This document shows positions 17,395 through 26,327 of a stretch of DNA of 41,378 bases, piece by piece. Every line of letters starts with the position of its first letter. Position 1 is the stretch's first letter. The notes under the pieces were generated by a model that ran no database searches, had not been told where the DNA came from, and was given only the letters and a program-made list of their open reading frames with translations. Source of the DNA: Balneolales bacterium (lineage in GTDB: Bacteria > Bacteroidota > Rhodothermia > Balneolales > Natronogracilivirgulaceae); the NCBI GenBank assembly GCA_007134845.1, contig SLKA01000073.1:1-41378 (forward strand). Direction: 5' to 3'. The translations under genes were made by a program, and so were the position numbers.

Positions 17395-17955
17395 ATGGCA
17401 CGCACTCCATCTAACATGCTTGAACTCGGAACTCCGGCCCCTGACTTCTCCCTTCCCGATCCACACGGCAACGTTTTTTCGCGCGACCAGATTGCCGGTG
17501 AACACGGACTGCTCGTCGTTTTTTACTGCAACCATTGTCCGTTCGTCAAGCACATCCGCGAGAAGTTCGTTCAGGTTACCTCGGAGTACATCGACAAAGG
17601 GATCGGTGTGGCAGCCATCAATTCCAACGATGTCGAAAACTATCCGGATGATGCCCCGGATAAGATGGCCGAGGAAAGCGCGCAATACGGCTACCGATTT
17701 CCCTATCTTTTTGATGAAACCCAGGAAGTGGCACGGGCCTATAACGCTGCTTGCACCCCTGACTTCTACCTGTATGACAAGGATCTGAAACTGGCATACC
17801 GCGGACAGTTTGATGACAGCCGTCGTGGCAATGACGAGCCGGTGACCGGGGCAGACCTGAAAGCTGCCATGGATGCGCTCATCAATGGTGAAATGCCATC
17901 CGGTGACCAGAAACCGTCCATCGGATGCAATATCAAATGGAAGCAGCAGGCGTAG
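17395..17955 (+). CDS. Thioredoxin-like (AhpC/TSA-type) protein
   Basis: A 186-residue thioredoxin-fold protein with the redox motif CNHCP (FYCNHCPFVKHI, about residues 43-54). It also has the cis-proline region in CTPDFYLYD and an AhpC/TSA-like start (APDFSLPDPHGN). There is no signal peptide, so it is cytosolic. This family is common next to unrelated genes and probably acts as a thiol reductant or peroxidase. The 223-bp leader contains CCATTT-TTAT-AAATGG (17309-17324), a small hairpin of unknown meaning. The gene stands alone, divergent from the HAD gene. Confidence 0.85.
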   Translation: MARTPSNMLELGTPAPDFSLPDPHGNVFSRDQIAGEHGLLVVFYCNHCPFVKHIREKFVQVTSEYIDKGIGVAAINSNDVENYPDDAPDKMAEESAQYGYRFPYLFDETQEVARAYNAACTPDFYLYDKDLKLAYRGQFDDSRRGNDEPVTGADLKAAMDALINGEMPSGDQKPSIGCNIKWKQQA

Positions 17956-18028
17956 TCAGCTATAATAAGTAACAGGCATAATAACGTTGCTTTCCCAACC
18001 ATCCATCCATCTTCTCCAGATAATTCAC

Positions 18029-18181
18029 ATGTTCAACATTACAAGACACTTTCATTCAGCGTTACCGGCCGGACCCCATCAGATCACCTTTAATGCCGCC
18101 GCGCTTCCGAGCGGAATCTACCAGTATGAACTGACCGCCAGCACTGTGCGGCTCTACAGCCGCATGATGCTGGTTAAATAA
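18029..18181 (+). pseudogene. Orphan type IX-secretion-like C-terminal domain remnant
   Basis: An open frame whose last 40 residues (ALPAGPHQITFNAAALPSGI through MMLVK) are the end of a secretion/sorting C-terminal domain, as at the end of the intact M28 peptidase that starts 63 bp later. The passenger protein and the YPNPFNP first half of the domain are missing. It has no signal peptide. It is most likely the surviving tail of a deleted secreted-protein gene, or left over from duplication of the neighbouring peptidase region. Confidence 0.7.
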
Positions 18182-18244
18182 ATTTGTCGCATCTTTACAT
18201 TATAGGCCTTTACATACGGGCTGTCCATCAAACCATAAGCTTCT

Positions 18245-19639
18245 ATGTCTTTATTTGCACGTATCTCCATACTTTCGATCATCCTGTTCCTGACAGCGGC
18301 ATCGCTCGGCCCGGCTTCTTCACATGCCGGCACCCCTCCGCCCGACGAGATCATATATGAGATGATTGATGCCATATCCCTCGACAGTCTCCTCAAGCAC
18401 ATCCAGGTGCTGGAGGATGCAGGCGGCACGCGCAGCCGGATCGCATTCACTCCCGGCAAGGACAGCGCCGCGGTCTACATCAAGGACGTGTTCGACCAGA
18501 TGCCCGGACTGTCATCGGTCCATTTCGACACGTTCTATGTTGCGTCAGCCCAGCATCCATACAACACCATGCCTCAGGTCAATGTGGTCGCCACCATTGA
18601 GGGAGCCATCTACCCCGACTCCTATTATGTGATCGGCGGACACTTCGACTCCACCGCCGACCGGGACGACAACTGGAACAACGCCGCCAACTGGCAGACG
18701 ATAGATGCCCCCGGCGCCAACGACAATGCCACCGGCGTGGCCGCCGTCCTGGAGCTGGCCCGGGTGCTCTCCGATCCGGAGGTTGGTTTCCGTCCCGACT
18801 ACACCCTGGTCTTCATCGCTTTCGGAGTGGAGGAACGCATACCGGCGGCAATCAGAGCCACCAATACCAACACCAACCATGTGGGAAGCCGCCACTTTGC
18901 ACGACGCGCAAGCAGCAACAACGACGACATCCGCGGGATGATCTCCATTGACATGATCGGCTACAACAACCACCACTTGTACACAGCCCTGGTGATGCAC
19001 GATAATTTCATGGTGGACGAATCGGTCACCTTCGGCACCCTGCTTCACAACGCCAATATCGATTTCGACATCGGCCTCATCATGAACGAACCGCCGTTTG
19101 CACGAGGCGCCTACAGCGATCATGATGTTTTCGCCGACGAGGGGTACCCCGCCGTCCTGGTCATCGAAAATGCGGCGCCATGGAACACGCAAAACCCGTT
19201 ATACACGCCCAACCCCTATTATCACAAAACCACCGACACATGGGACAAGATCAACATGGATCTGGTCCACAAGGTGACGCAGCTGAACATGGCTACCATT
19301 GCCACGTTTGGCGGGTTTGTGGACACTTCCGCTGAAGATCCCGGCGTGACGGACCAGCTGGCCGGCCACATCACCCTTCACGGCAACTATCCGAATCCGT
19401 TCAATCCGCTGACGAACATCGTCTTCGAGCTTGCGCAAACTTCCGAAGTGGAACTTTCCGTTTATGACATCACCGGAAGGAGGATTACAACGCTTCTTAA
19501 CGAGTCGATGCCGCCCGGCCGCCATTCCGTTCCATTCGATGTAGCGGCCGCCGGAGGCAATCTTTCAAGCGGGATGTACCTGTACCGCCTTTCCAGTGGA
19601 AACCATACCGCCGCAGGCAGGATGCTCCTGGTCAAGTAG
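18245..19639 (+). CDS. Secreted M28-family zinc aminopeptidase with C-terminal sorting domain
   Basis: A 464-residue secreted protein. It has a signal peptide (residues 1-28, ending SHAG) and an M28 catalytic domain (about 40-350) with zinc ligands H133 (GGHFDS), D160 (GANDNATG), E196/E197 (GVEE), D236 (SIDMIGY) and H327 (YYHKTTDTWD). It ends with an 85-residue FlgD-like/type IX sorting domain (NYPNPFNPLTNI to MLLVK). It should be exported to the surface or medium and release N-terminal amino acids from peptides. A 17-bp tandem repeat begins at its stop codon. Similar C-terminal-domain remnants on both sides suggest a local family of secreted proteins that has partly been lost. Confidence 0.93.
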   Translation: MSLFARISILSIILFLTAASLGPASSHAGTPPPDEIIYEMIDAISLDSLLKHIQVLEDAGGTRSRIAFTPGKDSAAVYIKDVFDQMPGLSSVHFDTFYVASAQHPYNTMPQVNVVATIEGAIYPDSYYVIGGHFDSTADRDDNWNNAANWQTIDAPGANDNATGVAAVLELARVLSDPEVGFRPDYTLVFIAFGVEERIPAAIRATNTNTNHVGSRHFARRASSNNDDIRGMISIDMIGYNNHHLYTALVMHDNFMVDESVTFGTLLHNANIDFDIGLIMNEPPFARGAYSDHDVFADEGYPAVLVIENAAPWNTQNPLYTPNPYYHKTTDTWDKINMDLVHKVTQLNMATIATFGGFVDTSAEDPGVTDQLAGHITLHGNYPNPFNPLTNIVFELAQTSEVELSVYDITGRRITTLLNESMPPGRHSVPFDVAAAGGNLSSGMYLYRLSSGNHTAAGRMLLVK

Positions 19640-19705
19640 CACCACATGTCATGCAGCACCACATGTCATACAGCACCACATGTCATACAGCACCACACAT
19701 CAAAC
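19638..19705. repeat. 17-bp tandem repeat, four copies
   Basis: AGCACCACATGTCATAC repeats at 19638, 19655, 19672 and 19689. Copies 1-3 differ at one base; copy 4 is more diverged (CACATCAAAC end). The first copy includes the last two bases of the M28 gene stop codon, so the array started at the gene boundary. Confidence 0.92.
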
Positions 19706-19800
19706 AGCATAACAAGAATCCGGCGTTAACCAACCTCCTGTCAAAAAAAAGTCATAACCGTTCCAGCCGTTTCGCTGAAGAAAAACTGTATAACGGCACC

Positions 19801-20511
19801 ATGCCCAAACGTACCAAAATCGAGCGATACAAGGAAATTCTCTCGCTTCCGAATGTAACAGACCTGCATCACTACAGGGATGGAGACCACGCATCGGTAC
19901 GCGGCAAATGGTCGGAGCTGTTCGGAAACGACAATCCCATAACGCTTGAGCTCGCCTGCGGAAAAGGGGATTACTGCCTGGGGCTGGGCTCGCGCTATCC
20001 CGATCGCAATTTCCTGGGGCTCGACATTAAGGGAGACCGTATCTGGAAGGGGGCCATGCAGGCGCTGGACGCCGGTCTTCGCAATGTCCGCTTCCTGCGC
20101 ACCCGGATCGACCACCTCACCAATTACTTTGCTCCCGGTGAGATCGATGAAATATGGATCACTTTTCCCGATCCTTATCTGAAAAAATCCGAAACTCGCA
20201 AGCGGCTGACCCATCCCGTTTTTTTGCAGCGCTATGCCCGGATACTTCAGGCAGACGGACTCATCCATCTGAAAACCGACAGCGACCGGCTCTTCAACTT
20301 TACACTTCAGGTTATTGATATCCTCAATCTTCCGATCAAACAACAGATATCCGACCTTTACCGATTGGAAAGTATTCCCGAGAATCTCGATATTCAAACA
20401 TATTATGAAAAACAGCACCACTCAGCCGGACAGACTATAAAATATGTCGCATTCCGGCTGAACGATGACGTTTATCACACTGTTTCAGGGAAAATAAATA
20501 AGCTCATCTGA
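19801..20511 (+). CDS. trmB: tRNA (guanine-N7-)-methyltransferase
   Basis: A 236-residue SAM-dependent enzyme making m7G46 in the tRNA variable loop. SAM loop ELACGKGDYCLGLG, the second SAM region FLGLDIKGDRIWKGA, and the hallmark FPDPYLKKSETRKRL followed by LKTDSDRLF are present. The start MPKRTKIERY is chosen because the 50-codon upstream extension reads through the 17-bp tandem repeat and is not family-like. It lies 161 bp downstream of the M28 gene and upstream of a pseudogene, and is probably monocistronic. Confidence 0.93.
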   Translation: MPKRTKIERYKEILSLPNVTDLHHYRDGDHASVRGKWSELFGNDNPITLELACGKGDYCLGLGSRYPDRNFLGLDIKGDRIWKGAMQALDAGLRNVRFLRTRIDHLTNYFAPGEIDEIWITFPDPYLKKSETRKRLTHPVFLQRYARILQADGLIHLKTDSDRLFNFTLQVIDILNLPIKQQISDLYRLESIPENLDIQTYYEKQHHSAGQTIKYVAFRLNDDVYHTVSGKINKLI

Positions 20512-20710
20512 CCATCGTTTCCGGCCATCATATCCAACATGACCATGCCTCAAATGCTACGCACAGCCAAATCCACGTTCACTCGGCATTTGACATACAG
20601 GCATCCGGGACGGAAGGATCCGTACCCATCGATATGCTTATCGTTTATATTTAAAACGCGGAAAGATGGGTAAATGAAAATGAGGGCAACTTTCAGCTGC
20701 TCATCTCTGA

Positions 20711-21440
20711 AATGAGAACATTTCACAGACTTCACTTGACAACTCGGCAGAATACCTGGTACTTGGCGGCTGGAGCGAATTTCCGAGAAGTGAAGACAAC
20801 CCGTTTGTGCTGACCAAAGACAACGCCTTGTCGGAACCGCTGAAAATGCGACTGAAACCGCGGGCCGAACTGGAGACCGGACAGCTGACCGGCATTGCGG
20901 CACCCTTCCTGGGTCCTTTCATATCGCAGGGTTATTCCCTGCCCATGGATCTTCATTTCAGCGAACTGGAATCCCAGAACCAGTTCCATACTATCGTGGA
21001 GGAGCCTTCGAAGGACAATCTGACGGCCTGGGTCTGGTTTGATGACGGCAAGATCATCATCCGCAACCAAATTACATCGGAGGGCAAGGATTTTGTATGA
21101 TGTTGGTGCAGCCTATGAAACCGGCAAATACTTCAACTTCGAAATCCGTACCGACCCCCTCAATAACCGCATTCTCTATTTTGTTGACGGAGATCTGATT
21201 TTTACCGGAGCACTCTTTGAGGGAACCTCACTCGAAAGTGTACTGATGGCGCATCTCAATTATCAGACTGAGGAGACCTTTGATATTGACAACTTCCGGG
21301 TCGCCACGCTTGTTGACGAGCAGCAGCATGCCGGGGAGTACCGGGTCACGTTTAATGCGAGTGGACTGGCCAGCGGCGTCTATCTGTACCGGCTTCAGGC
21401 CGAGTCGTTTACAAAGACAGAGCGGATGGTCCTGGTGAAG
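20711..21440 (+). pseudogene. Frameshifted secreted-protein remnant (LamG-like plus C-terminal sorting domain)
   Basis: One frame is open from 20711 (NSAEYLVLGGWSEFPRS onward to SEGKDF). The sequence then continues one base out of frame from about 21085 (YDVGAAYETGKYFNFEIRT to TFDIDNFRV). Together they resemble a concanavalin/LamG-like sandwich. This joins directly to the second half of a sorting domain (VATLVDEQQHAG to MVLVK) with the usual YPNPFNP half missing. There is no signal peptide or start. After MVLVK (21440) the stop is lost (TGG follows AAG), and the frame runs on antisense to the radical SAM gene. At least three lesions are therefore present: 5' loss, a +1 frameshift, and an internal and 3' deletion. 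Confidence 0.75.
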
Positions 21441-22359
21441 TGGCATAGCGCACACCCTGGCGAGTGCCGCGTGCCAGCATGGTCTCCATTACCTGCTGCT
21501 TCACTTCGGAATGTTTTTTACGCCCCCACTGCGGAACAATAAGAAGGTGGGGCGGGGCGCTTCCTGACATGCGGGCGATGGCGATATCGGGCCGCAGGTA
21601 CTCCATGAAGTCACACACCAGATCCACCCATTCGCTGAACGTGAAAACCGGAAACGGGTTATCGTAGAACTGCCGGGAAAGAGCTGTTCCTTTTACTACC
21701 TGGAGATGATGTATCTTGAGATATTCGATGGGCAGCCCGGATACCACTACAGCCGAATCAAGCCACTGACGCCGCTGCTCTCCCGGAATTCCAAGGATAA
21801 GGTGCGCACCAATGTGGATGCCGCGTCCGGTCAGCCGCTCACAGGCCTGCTCTACAGCGGCGAAATCGTGCCCCCGGTTGATGCGCAACAACGTGTCATC
21901 GTATACCGACTCGATGCCTATCTCCACTGCGACATAACATTCGCGTGCCAGCGATTCCAGCAGTGAAACGACCGGTTCTGGAAGGCAATCGGCCCTGGTT
22001 CCGATGACCAGTCCGTCAATATCCGGGTGATCCAGAGCTTCCCGGTAGCGTAGTTCCAGCCGCTCGACTGTGTCATGGGTGTTTGTATAAGACTGAAAAT
22101 AGGCCAGAAAACGCTCTGCTCCATAGCGTTTCTGCTGCGATTCAATTCCCTGTTCAATCTGACTGCGGATGGAATCCTTCCGGTCGAGGTATTTCGGCAC
22201 AAAACTGCGGTTGTTGCAGTAGATACATCCACCGCGGCCAACCGTTCCATCAATATTGGGGCAGGTGAAGCCGCCATCCACAGAAACCTTGTAGGTGACC
22301 TTGTTGAACCGGTTTTTCAGATAATGATAATAATCGTTATAGGGTTTTCCGATCGACAT
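21409..22359 (-). CDS. Radical SAM protein, TIGR01212/YhcC family
   Basis: A 316-residue radical SAM protein with the 4Fe-4S cysteines spaced as C33-x11-C45-x2-C48 (CPNIDGTV...GGCIYC), the wide spacing typical of YhcC. It continues with FLAYFQSYTNTHD, IGTRADCLPE, EIGIESVYDDTLLRINRGHD and HLILGIPGE. The function of the family is not settled. The last dozen or so residues (VRYATSPGPSALSL) look like non-conserved tail. Their DNA overlaps the end of the pseudogene on the other strand, so the 3' end may have been re-made by the same deletion. Confidence 0.88.
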   Translation of the reverse strand: MSIGKPYNDYYHYLKNRFNKVTYKVSVDGGFTCPNIDGTVGRGGCIYCNNRSFVPKYLDRKDSIRSQIEQGIESQQKRYGAERFLAYFQSYTNTHDTVERLELRYREALDHPDIDGLVIGTRADCLPEPVVSLLESLARECYVAVEIGIESVYDDTLLRINRGHDFAAVEQACERLTGRGIHIGAHLILGIPGEQRRQWLDSAVVVSGLPIEYLKIHHLQVVKGTALSRQFYDNPFPVFTFSEWVDLVCDFMEYLRPDIAIARMSGSAPPHLLIVPQWGRKKHSEVKQQVMETMLARGTRQGVRYATSPGPSALSL

Positions 22360-22406
22360 AATTGATTCTTTTCGACTCTCTTATTTCGGCAAGCAGTGGA
22401 GTTACC

Positions 22407-22435
22407 GTTTTCTCATATGGATCAGTTTTCTCATA
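22407..22435. repeat. 11-bp direct repeat with 18-bp period
   Basis: GTTTTCTCATA occurs at 22407-22417 and 22425-22435 in the 267-bp gap between the TonB receptor stop and the radical SAM start. Nothing else recognisable was seen in this gap. Confidence 0.6.
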
Positions 22436-22626
22436 CAAATCATATGAAAGCATATCTGCTGTATACCTGAAGATGAGTCTGCAATTTGCTTGTAAAAGAT
22501 CCTGTTAAATACAGAATCAATATAAAAAAATACAAAGTGCCTTGCATGCGGCATAATGCATTCCTGATGGAAGCGTGATGCGATCGGTCGCATTGATCGG
22601 GCTGCCGTATGTGGTAGCAGAAGGTA

Positions 22627-24741
22627 TTATAACGCCAGGCTGAATCCGGCATAGATCGCACGTCCGGGTGCCGGCTCATAGTAACGCCCGAAATTGGCAT
22701 TGATGCTGACCGAGCTGTTGTAGCGGGTGTTTGTGAGGTTGTTGACGGTCAGAAATGGTGCCAGGAGGATGTGTTCGGTGATGGCAATGCCGTCGTGACT
22801 CAGATTGAGGTGAAAAACCTCGAAACCGGGATTTGTTGCCGTGTTGGCATTATTCACATAATAGGAGTCCAGGATCTCGGCAGAAAAAGAGATGCGGATG
22901 CTCCGGGGGGTCAGTGTCAATTCCGACATCAACCGATGGTCCGGAATCCCGGGCAGGCGGTTGCCTCTCGAAAACGTGACATTTTCATCTTCTGTAACCG
23001 ATTCCCGGAAGGTGAAATGACTGCGGTTATAGTTTGTCATGAGTTCCAGCCAGCTGACCGGCTGCCAGCGCAACCATATTTCGAATCCGTCGTGCCGTGT
23101 TTTACCAGCATTTCGATAAAAATCGCGATCGCCGCCTTCTTCCGTACGAAAACTGATCAACTGATCACGCACACTCATCCTGAACACTGCAACATCATAG
23201 CGAAGTTTTATCGGGGTCCACCCGCCGCGGAGTCCGGCCTCCAATCCGCGCGCCCGCTCGGGTTCCAGGTCGGGGTTGAAGCCGCCGGTCATATCCGGAC
23301 GGTTGACCAGCTCTGTTGTGGTCGGCGTCTCAAAGGAAGTTCCGTAGTTGACATACAGCAGGCCGGGAGTGGCTTTCAAGGATGCACCCAGAGAGGGACT
23401 CACCGCTATGAAAGTACGGCTTCCGGATTGGTCGTCTCTGCTACCGGGCAGGTCTTCGCCATCAGACAGCAGGCGATCATTATTTTCAAAACGAATCGCG
23501 TCTAGACGCATGCCTGCAGAAATGTTGAATCGTTTAAAATCGGTCGCCAAACGTCCGAATATCGCACCATTGGCAACGGTTTCCTGCTGATTGATCACAC
23601 GTTCACCGCGTTCAAAATTGTCGATGTAATCATAATTACGCCGGTCATCAGACTGAACGGCCCCGTCTGCGCCCATTCCCCAGCGCAGGAAGTGAAACGA
23701 ATTGGTGACAGAAACCCGGGAACCTGCCAGAAGGCGGTCCACCTCAATGTCGGCGAAAGGGAGTTTATTATGCAGAGATCTGGCAATGCCATAAAGCGTG
23801 CTTTGCCAATTACCCATCCGGTTATCTGATCGCAGAGTTAGTCCAAGCTGACCCTGTCGCCAGTTTTTTTTGGCTGATGCCGTTCTGAAAAGAGCGTTTG
23901 CCTGACTGCGATCATCAGCAAGGTCGGATTTATTGAGACTTCCCGGGCTCCGGGTGTCCGGTGCATCGACAAATGCTCCGCTAAGCTGCAGTTCGCGGCC
24001 GGATTCCAGCTGCCAGTTCATGTGCCCGGTCATCCGGAACGATTGGTGCTGACTATGATCGCGGTAGCCGTCTCTCTGCAGCCAGGATGCATTCACATGA
24101 TACGCCCTGGGCCCTTCCTGGTGGGTTGTCTGAACCTGTGCGCTGTAGGTGCCGAACGCACCCCCGTACCAACGGGTTCGCAATGATGTCTCATAACTGG
24201 CCGGACGCGTTGACAGAAACAGGGTGCCGCCGCCGGCATTGCCCCAGAACGAAGAACTTGGCCCCCTCACCACCTCGATCTGACGCACCATGGCCGGATC
24301 TATGATGTCCAGAACCGTTTGCCCATCCGGAACTGTGAGCGGGATATCATCCATCAGTACATGTATCCCTCTGACACCGAATGAAGCACGCCAGCCCATG
24401 CCACGGATCGAAACCCGTTCGCCAAGCGCGTAATTGTGGCGGTCATTCACCCATAATCCGGGTATGCCTGCCGCAATCCGGTCAAAACTGAAGGCTGGTT
24501 CGCTTCCCTGCTCTCCCACCGTGCGGCTTACAACAGATACAGAGAACGGCGCACTTGCCTCGGTTTCGATTTCACGGGCAGCCTGGATTTCAATTTCGGA
24601 CAGATCATATCTCAATGTATCAAGCTCAAGGTCTTGTGCTGTTACCTCACGCCCGCCAACAAGCAGCATGATAACAGCTGAAACCACCGGATATATGTTG
24701 CGCCCGTTACTTGTTACCATCATTGAGATTAAATGGTTCAT
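22627..24741 (-). CDS. TonB-dependent outer-membrane receptor
   Basis: A 704-residue receptor with a signal peptide (cleavage near residue 36, VTAQ). A TonB-box-like segment is seen near LSEIEIQAARE, then a plug domain (about 60-170; VSIRGMGWRASFGVRGIHVLMDDIPLTVPDGQT, VRQIEVVRGPSSSFWGNAGGGTLFL) and a beta-barrel to the end. It finishes with NFGRYYEPAPGRAIYAGFSLAL, ending in a hydrophobic residue as outer-membrane barrels usually do. It resembles FecA/PhuR/BtuB-like receptors; the ligand (siderophore, haem, corrinoid) is not readable. It is monocistronic by spacing. It has no carboxypeptidase-like N-terminal domain, unlike the truncated receptor at 11040. Confidence 0.92.
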   Translation of the reverse strand: MNHLISMMVTSNGRNIYPVVSAVIMLLVGGREVTAQDLELDTLRYDLSEIEIQAAREIETEASAPFSVSVVSRTVGEQGSEPAFSFDRIAAGIPGLWVNDRHNYALGERVSIRGMGWRASFGVRGIHVLMDDIPLTVPDGQTVLDIIDPAMVRQIEVVRGPSSSFWGNAGGGTLFLSTRPASYETSLRTRWYGGAFGTYSAQVQTTHQEGPRAYHVNASWLQRDGYRDHSQHQSFRMTGHMNWQLESGRELQLSGAFVDAPDTRSPGSLNKSDLADDRSQANALFRTASAKKNWRQGQLGLTLRSDNRMGNWQSTLYGIARSLHNKLPFADIEVDRLLAGSRVSVTNSFHFLRWGMGADGAVQSDDRRNYDYIDNFERGERVINQQETVANGAIFGRLATDFKRFNISAGMRLDAIRFENNDRLLSDGEDLPGSRDDQSGSRTFIAVSPSLGASLKATPGLLYVNYGTSFETPTTTELVNRPDMTGGFNPDLEPERARGLEAGLRGGWTPIKLRYDVAVFRMSVRDQLISFRTEEGGDRDFYRNAGKTRHDGFEIWLRWQPVSWLELMTNYNRSHFTFRESVTEDENVTFSRGNRLPGIPDHRLMSELTLTPRSIRISFSAEILDSYYVNNANTATNPGFEVFHLNLSHDGIAITEHILLAPFLTVNNLTNTRYNSSVSINANFGRYYEPAPGRAIYAGFSLAL

Positions 24742-24838
24742 GTTGTTCGATCGTATTCCTTTGGTCAGCAGACACCTTCGCAGACATCATCGCATACACC
24801 TTCATAAATTGTTTGGTATCACAATCTGCACAAGCTCA

Positions 24839-24874
24839 TCGCAAAACGGATCGCAAAACAGATTGCGAAACGGA
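24839..24874. repeat. 12-bp tandem repeat, three copies
   Basis: TCGCAAAACGGA, TCGCAAAACAGA and TTGCGAAACGGA follow each other at 24839, 24851 and 24863, then the start of a fourth (TCGC). The array lies in the leader of the TonB receptor gene, between it and the upstream GTPase gene. Confidence 0.85.
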
Positions 24875-24935
24875 TCGCCTTGCTTACCATGTATGCTGTT
24901 TGCACTCATTCGAACATTGTTACAGCTGAGCCCGT

Positions 24936-26327
24936 TCACCCGATTTCCACCAGCGCTCCTTTGCGGTCCTTTTTCAGCACCTGGTAAATGAAATCCAGCA
25001 GTTCCTTTTTGTACTTCTCGGAATATCGATGTTTCCGGGATGATGCGATCTTTTTCAGCAGTGAACCGATTTTGTGCAATCCGGCCGGATCCAGATCTTT
25101 GCGGATTATCACATTTTCGGTATTGGCAGCGGTACGGTTGTACAGAACCGCGACCACCTGCCGCAAGCGGTTGATGACCAGCAATCCCAGCTCGGGATTA
25201 AGCGAATCGACACTCATTTGTTCTTCATCGGGATCGAATCCGCCGATCTTCACCAAATCCATCGGTGACAAATCTCTCATATATGCAGCAATGCCGCCGC
25301 CCACACCCAGTGCCGCTGTAAAGACACCAAATGTCAGACCACCGGCCGCCACGTCAATAACCGCCCCGATCCCGCCGCCTACAATGGCATTGATCATGGC
25401 CCGCTGGTGCACAGAAAGGTTTTTCCGCCGCACGGTCGTATCGAACAGATCATTGTCCGCAAACTCCCGGTCAAACGCGACATCTATTTGCAGTCCAAAC
25501 CGCCTAATGATCTCGCGCTGGGCGTCGTTCATGGTCTTGTGGACGAAAACCCTGACCTGCGACATCAGCTCCGCCCGCTGTTCTGCTTCGTCCCGGGTGC
25601 CGTCATAGCGAATTGAAAACTCCCTGTCAAAAATCTGCAGAATGGTCTTACGTATAATCCTGGCACATTCTTCAATCACATTTTCACGCTGCACCTTAAG
25701 CGCTTCAATCACTCTGTTCAAAGGCTCTTCCCACTCATCATTCAGGTGGCTGAACGCCCCGAGAATGCGCAGCTTTTCATCAAACGTGGTTTCATGCGGA
25801 TTAAACACCTTGATGTTATTGAAATAATCGGTGAGTCCGCTCCGCCACGATTCCAGATACCGGTCGCCGTCAATGGGATTCAAAACAGCAATGCGCGGCA
25901 GCCGCGTGAATTTGAGGAGCTCCATCTCCCTGAGATATTCCGATTCCCGGAATTTTTTTGAACAGTCCGCCACGTACACGATGCAGGCGTAATCGGCAAT
26001 CGGTTTGAAAATTTCCAGTTCATAGATGAAATCAGGATGCCCGGCATAGGCTTCCATAAATCTGCGGATCAGCTCGATGGGATGATCGGATTCACGGATA
26101 CCCCACTTATCCAAAATCTCATGCATTTCGGCGGCGTTTTCAAATCCGGGCGTATCCCATAGCGTAAAACAGGTCTCCTCGTCGATTGTAAAGGGATAAG
26201 ATTTGGCCGAGGTGGTTGTGCGCGCATGCTCTCTTACCACCACCGACGCATCGTTGGTCATCGCCTTGATGAACGTGCTCTTGCCCTTGTTGGGGGCGCC
26301 AGTGACAACGAATACAGGATGACTCAT
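24936..26327 (-). CDS. GTPase of the DUF3482 type
   Basis: A 463-residue protein with an N-terminal Era/YfjP-like GTPase domain: G1 GAPNKGKST (residues 10-18), G3 DTPG (58-61), and G4 NPID (150-153) in place of NKxD. A long C-terminal region includes glycine-rich amphipathic or membrane-associating helices (INAIVGGGIGAVIDVAAGGLTFGVFTAALGVGGGIAAY). This layout matches GTPase/DUF3482 proteins, which from memory occur next to DUF2868 genes in proteobacteria. Here the same partner is upstream with an ATGA overlap (26324-26327), strong evidence that the two products form one membrane-linked complex. The role of the pair is not established. Confidence 0.8.
   Translation of the reverse strand: MSHPVFVVTGAPNKGKSTFIKAMTNDASVVVREHARTTTSAKSYPFTIDEETCFTLWDTPGFENAAEMHEILDKWGIRESDHPIELIRRFMEAYAGHPDFIYELEIFKPIADYACIVYVADCSKKFRESEYLREMELLKFTRLPRIAVLNPIDGDRYLESWRSGLTDYFNNIKVFNPHETTFDEKLRILGAFSHLNDEWEEPLNRVIEALKVQRENVIEECARIIRKTILQIFDREFSIRYDGTRDEAEQRAELMSQVRVFVHKTMNDAQREIIRRFGLQIDVAFDREFADNDLFDTTVRRKNLSVHQRAMINAIVGGGIGAVIDVAAGGLTFGVFTAALGVGGGIAAYMRDLSPMDLVKIGGFDPDEEQMSVDSLNPELGLLVINRLRQVVAVLYNRTAANTENVIIRKDLDPAGLHKIGSLLKKIASSRKHRYSEKYKKELLDFIYQVLKKDRKGALVEIG

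Noticed and set aside
19651-19800. N-terminal extension of trmB through the 17-bp repeat array
   Set aside because: The extension encodes repeat-derived histidine/threonine-rich residues; MPKRTKIERY at 19801 is the normal family start.
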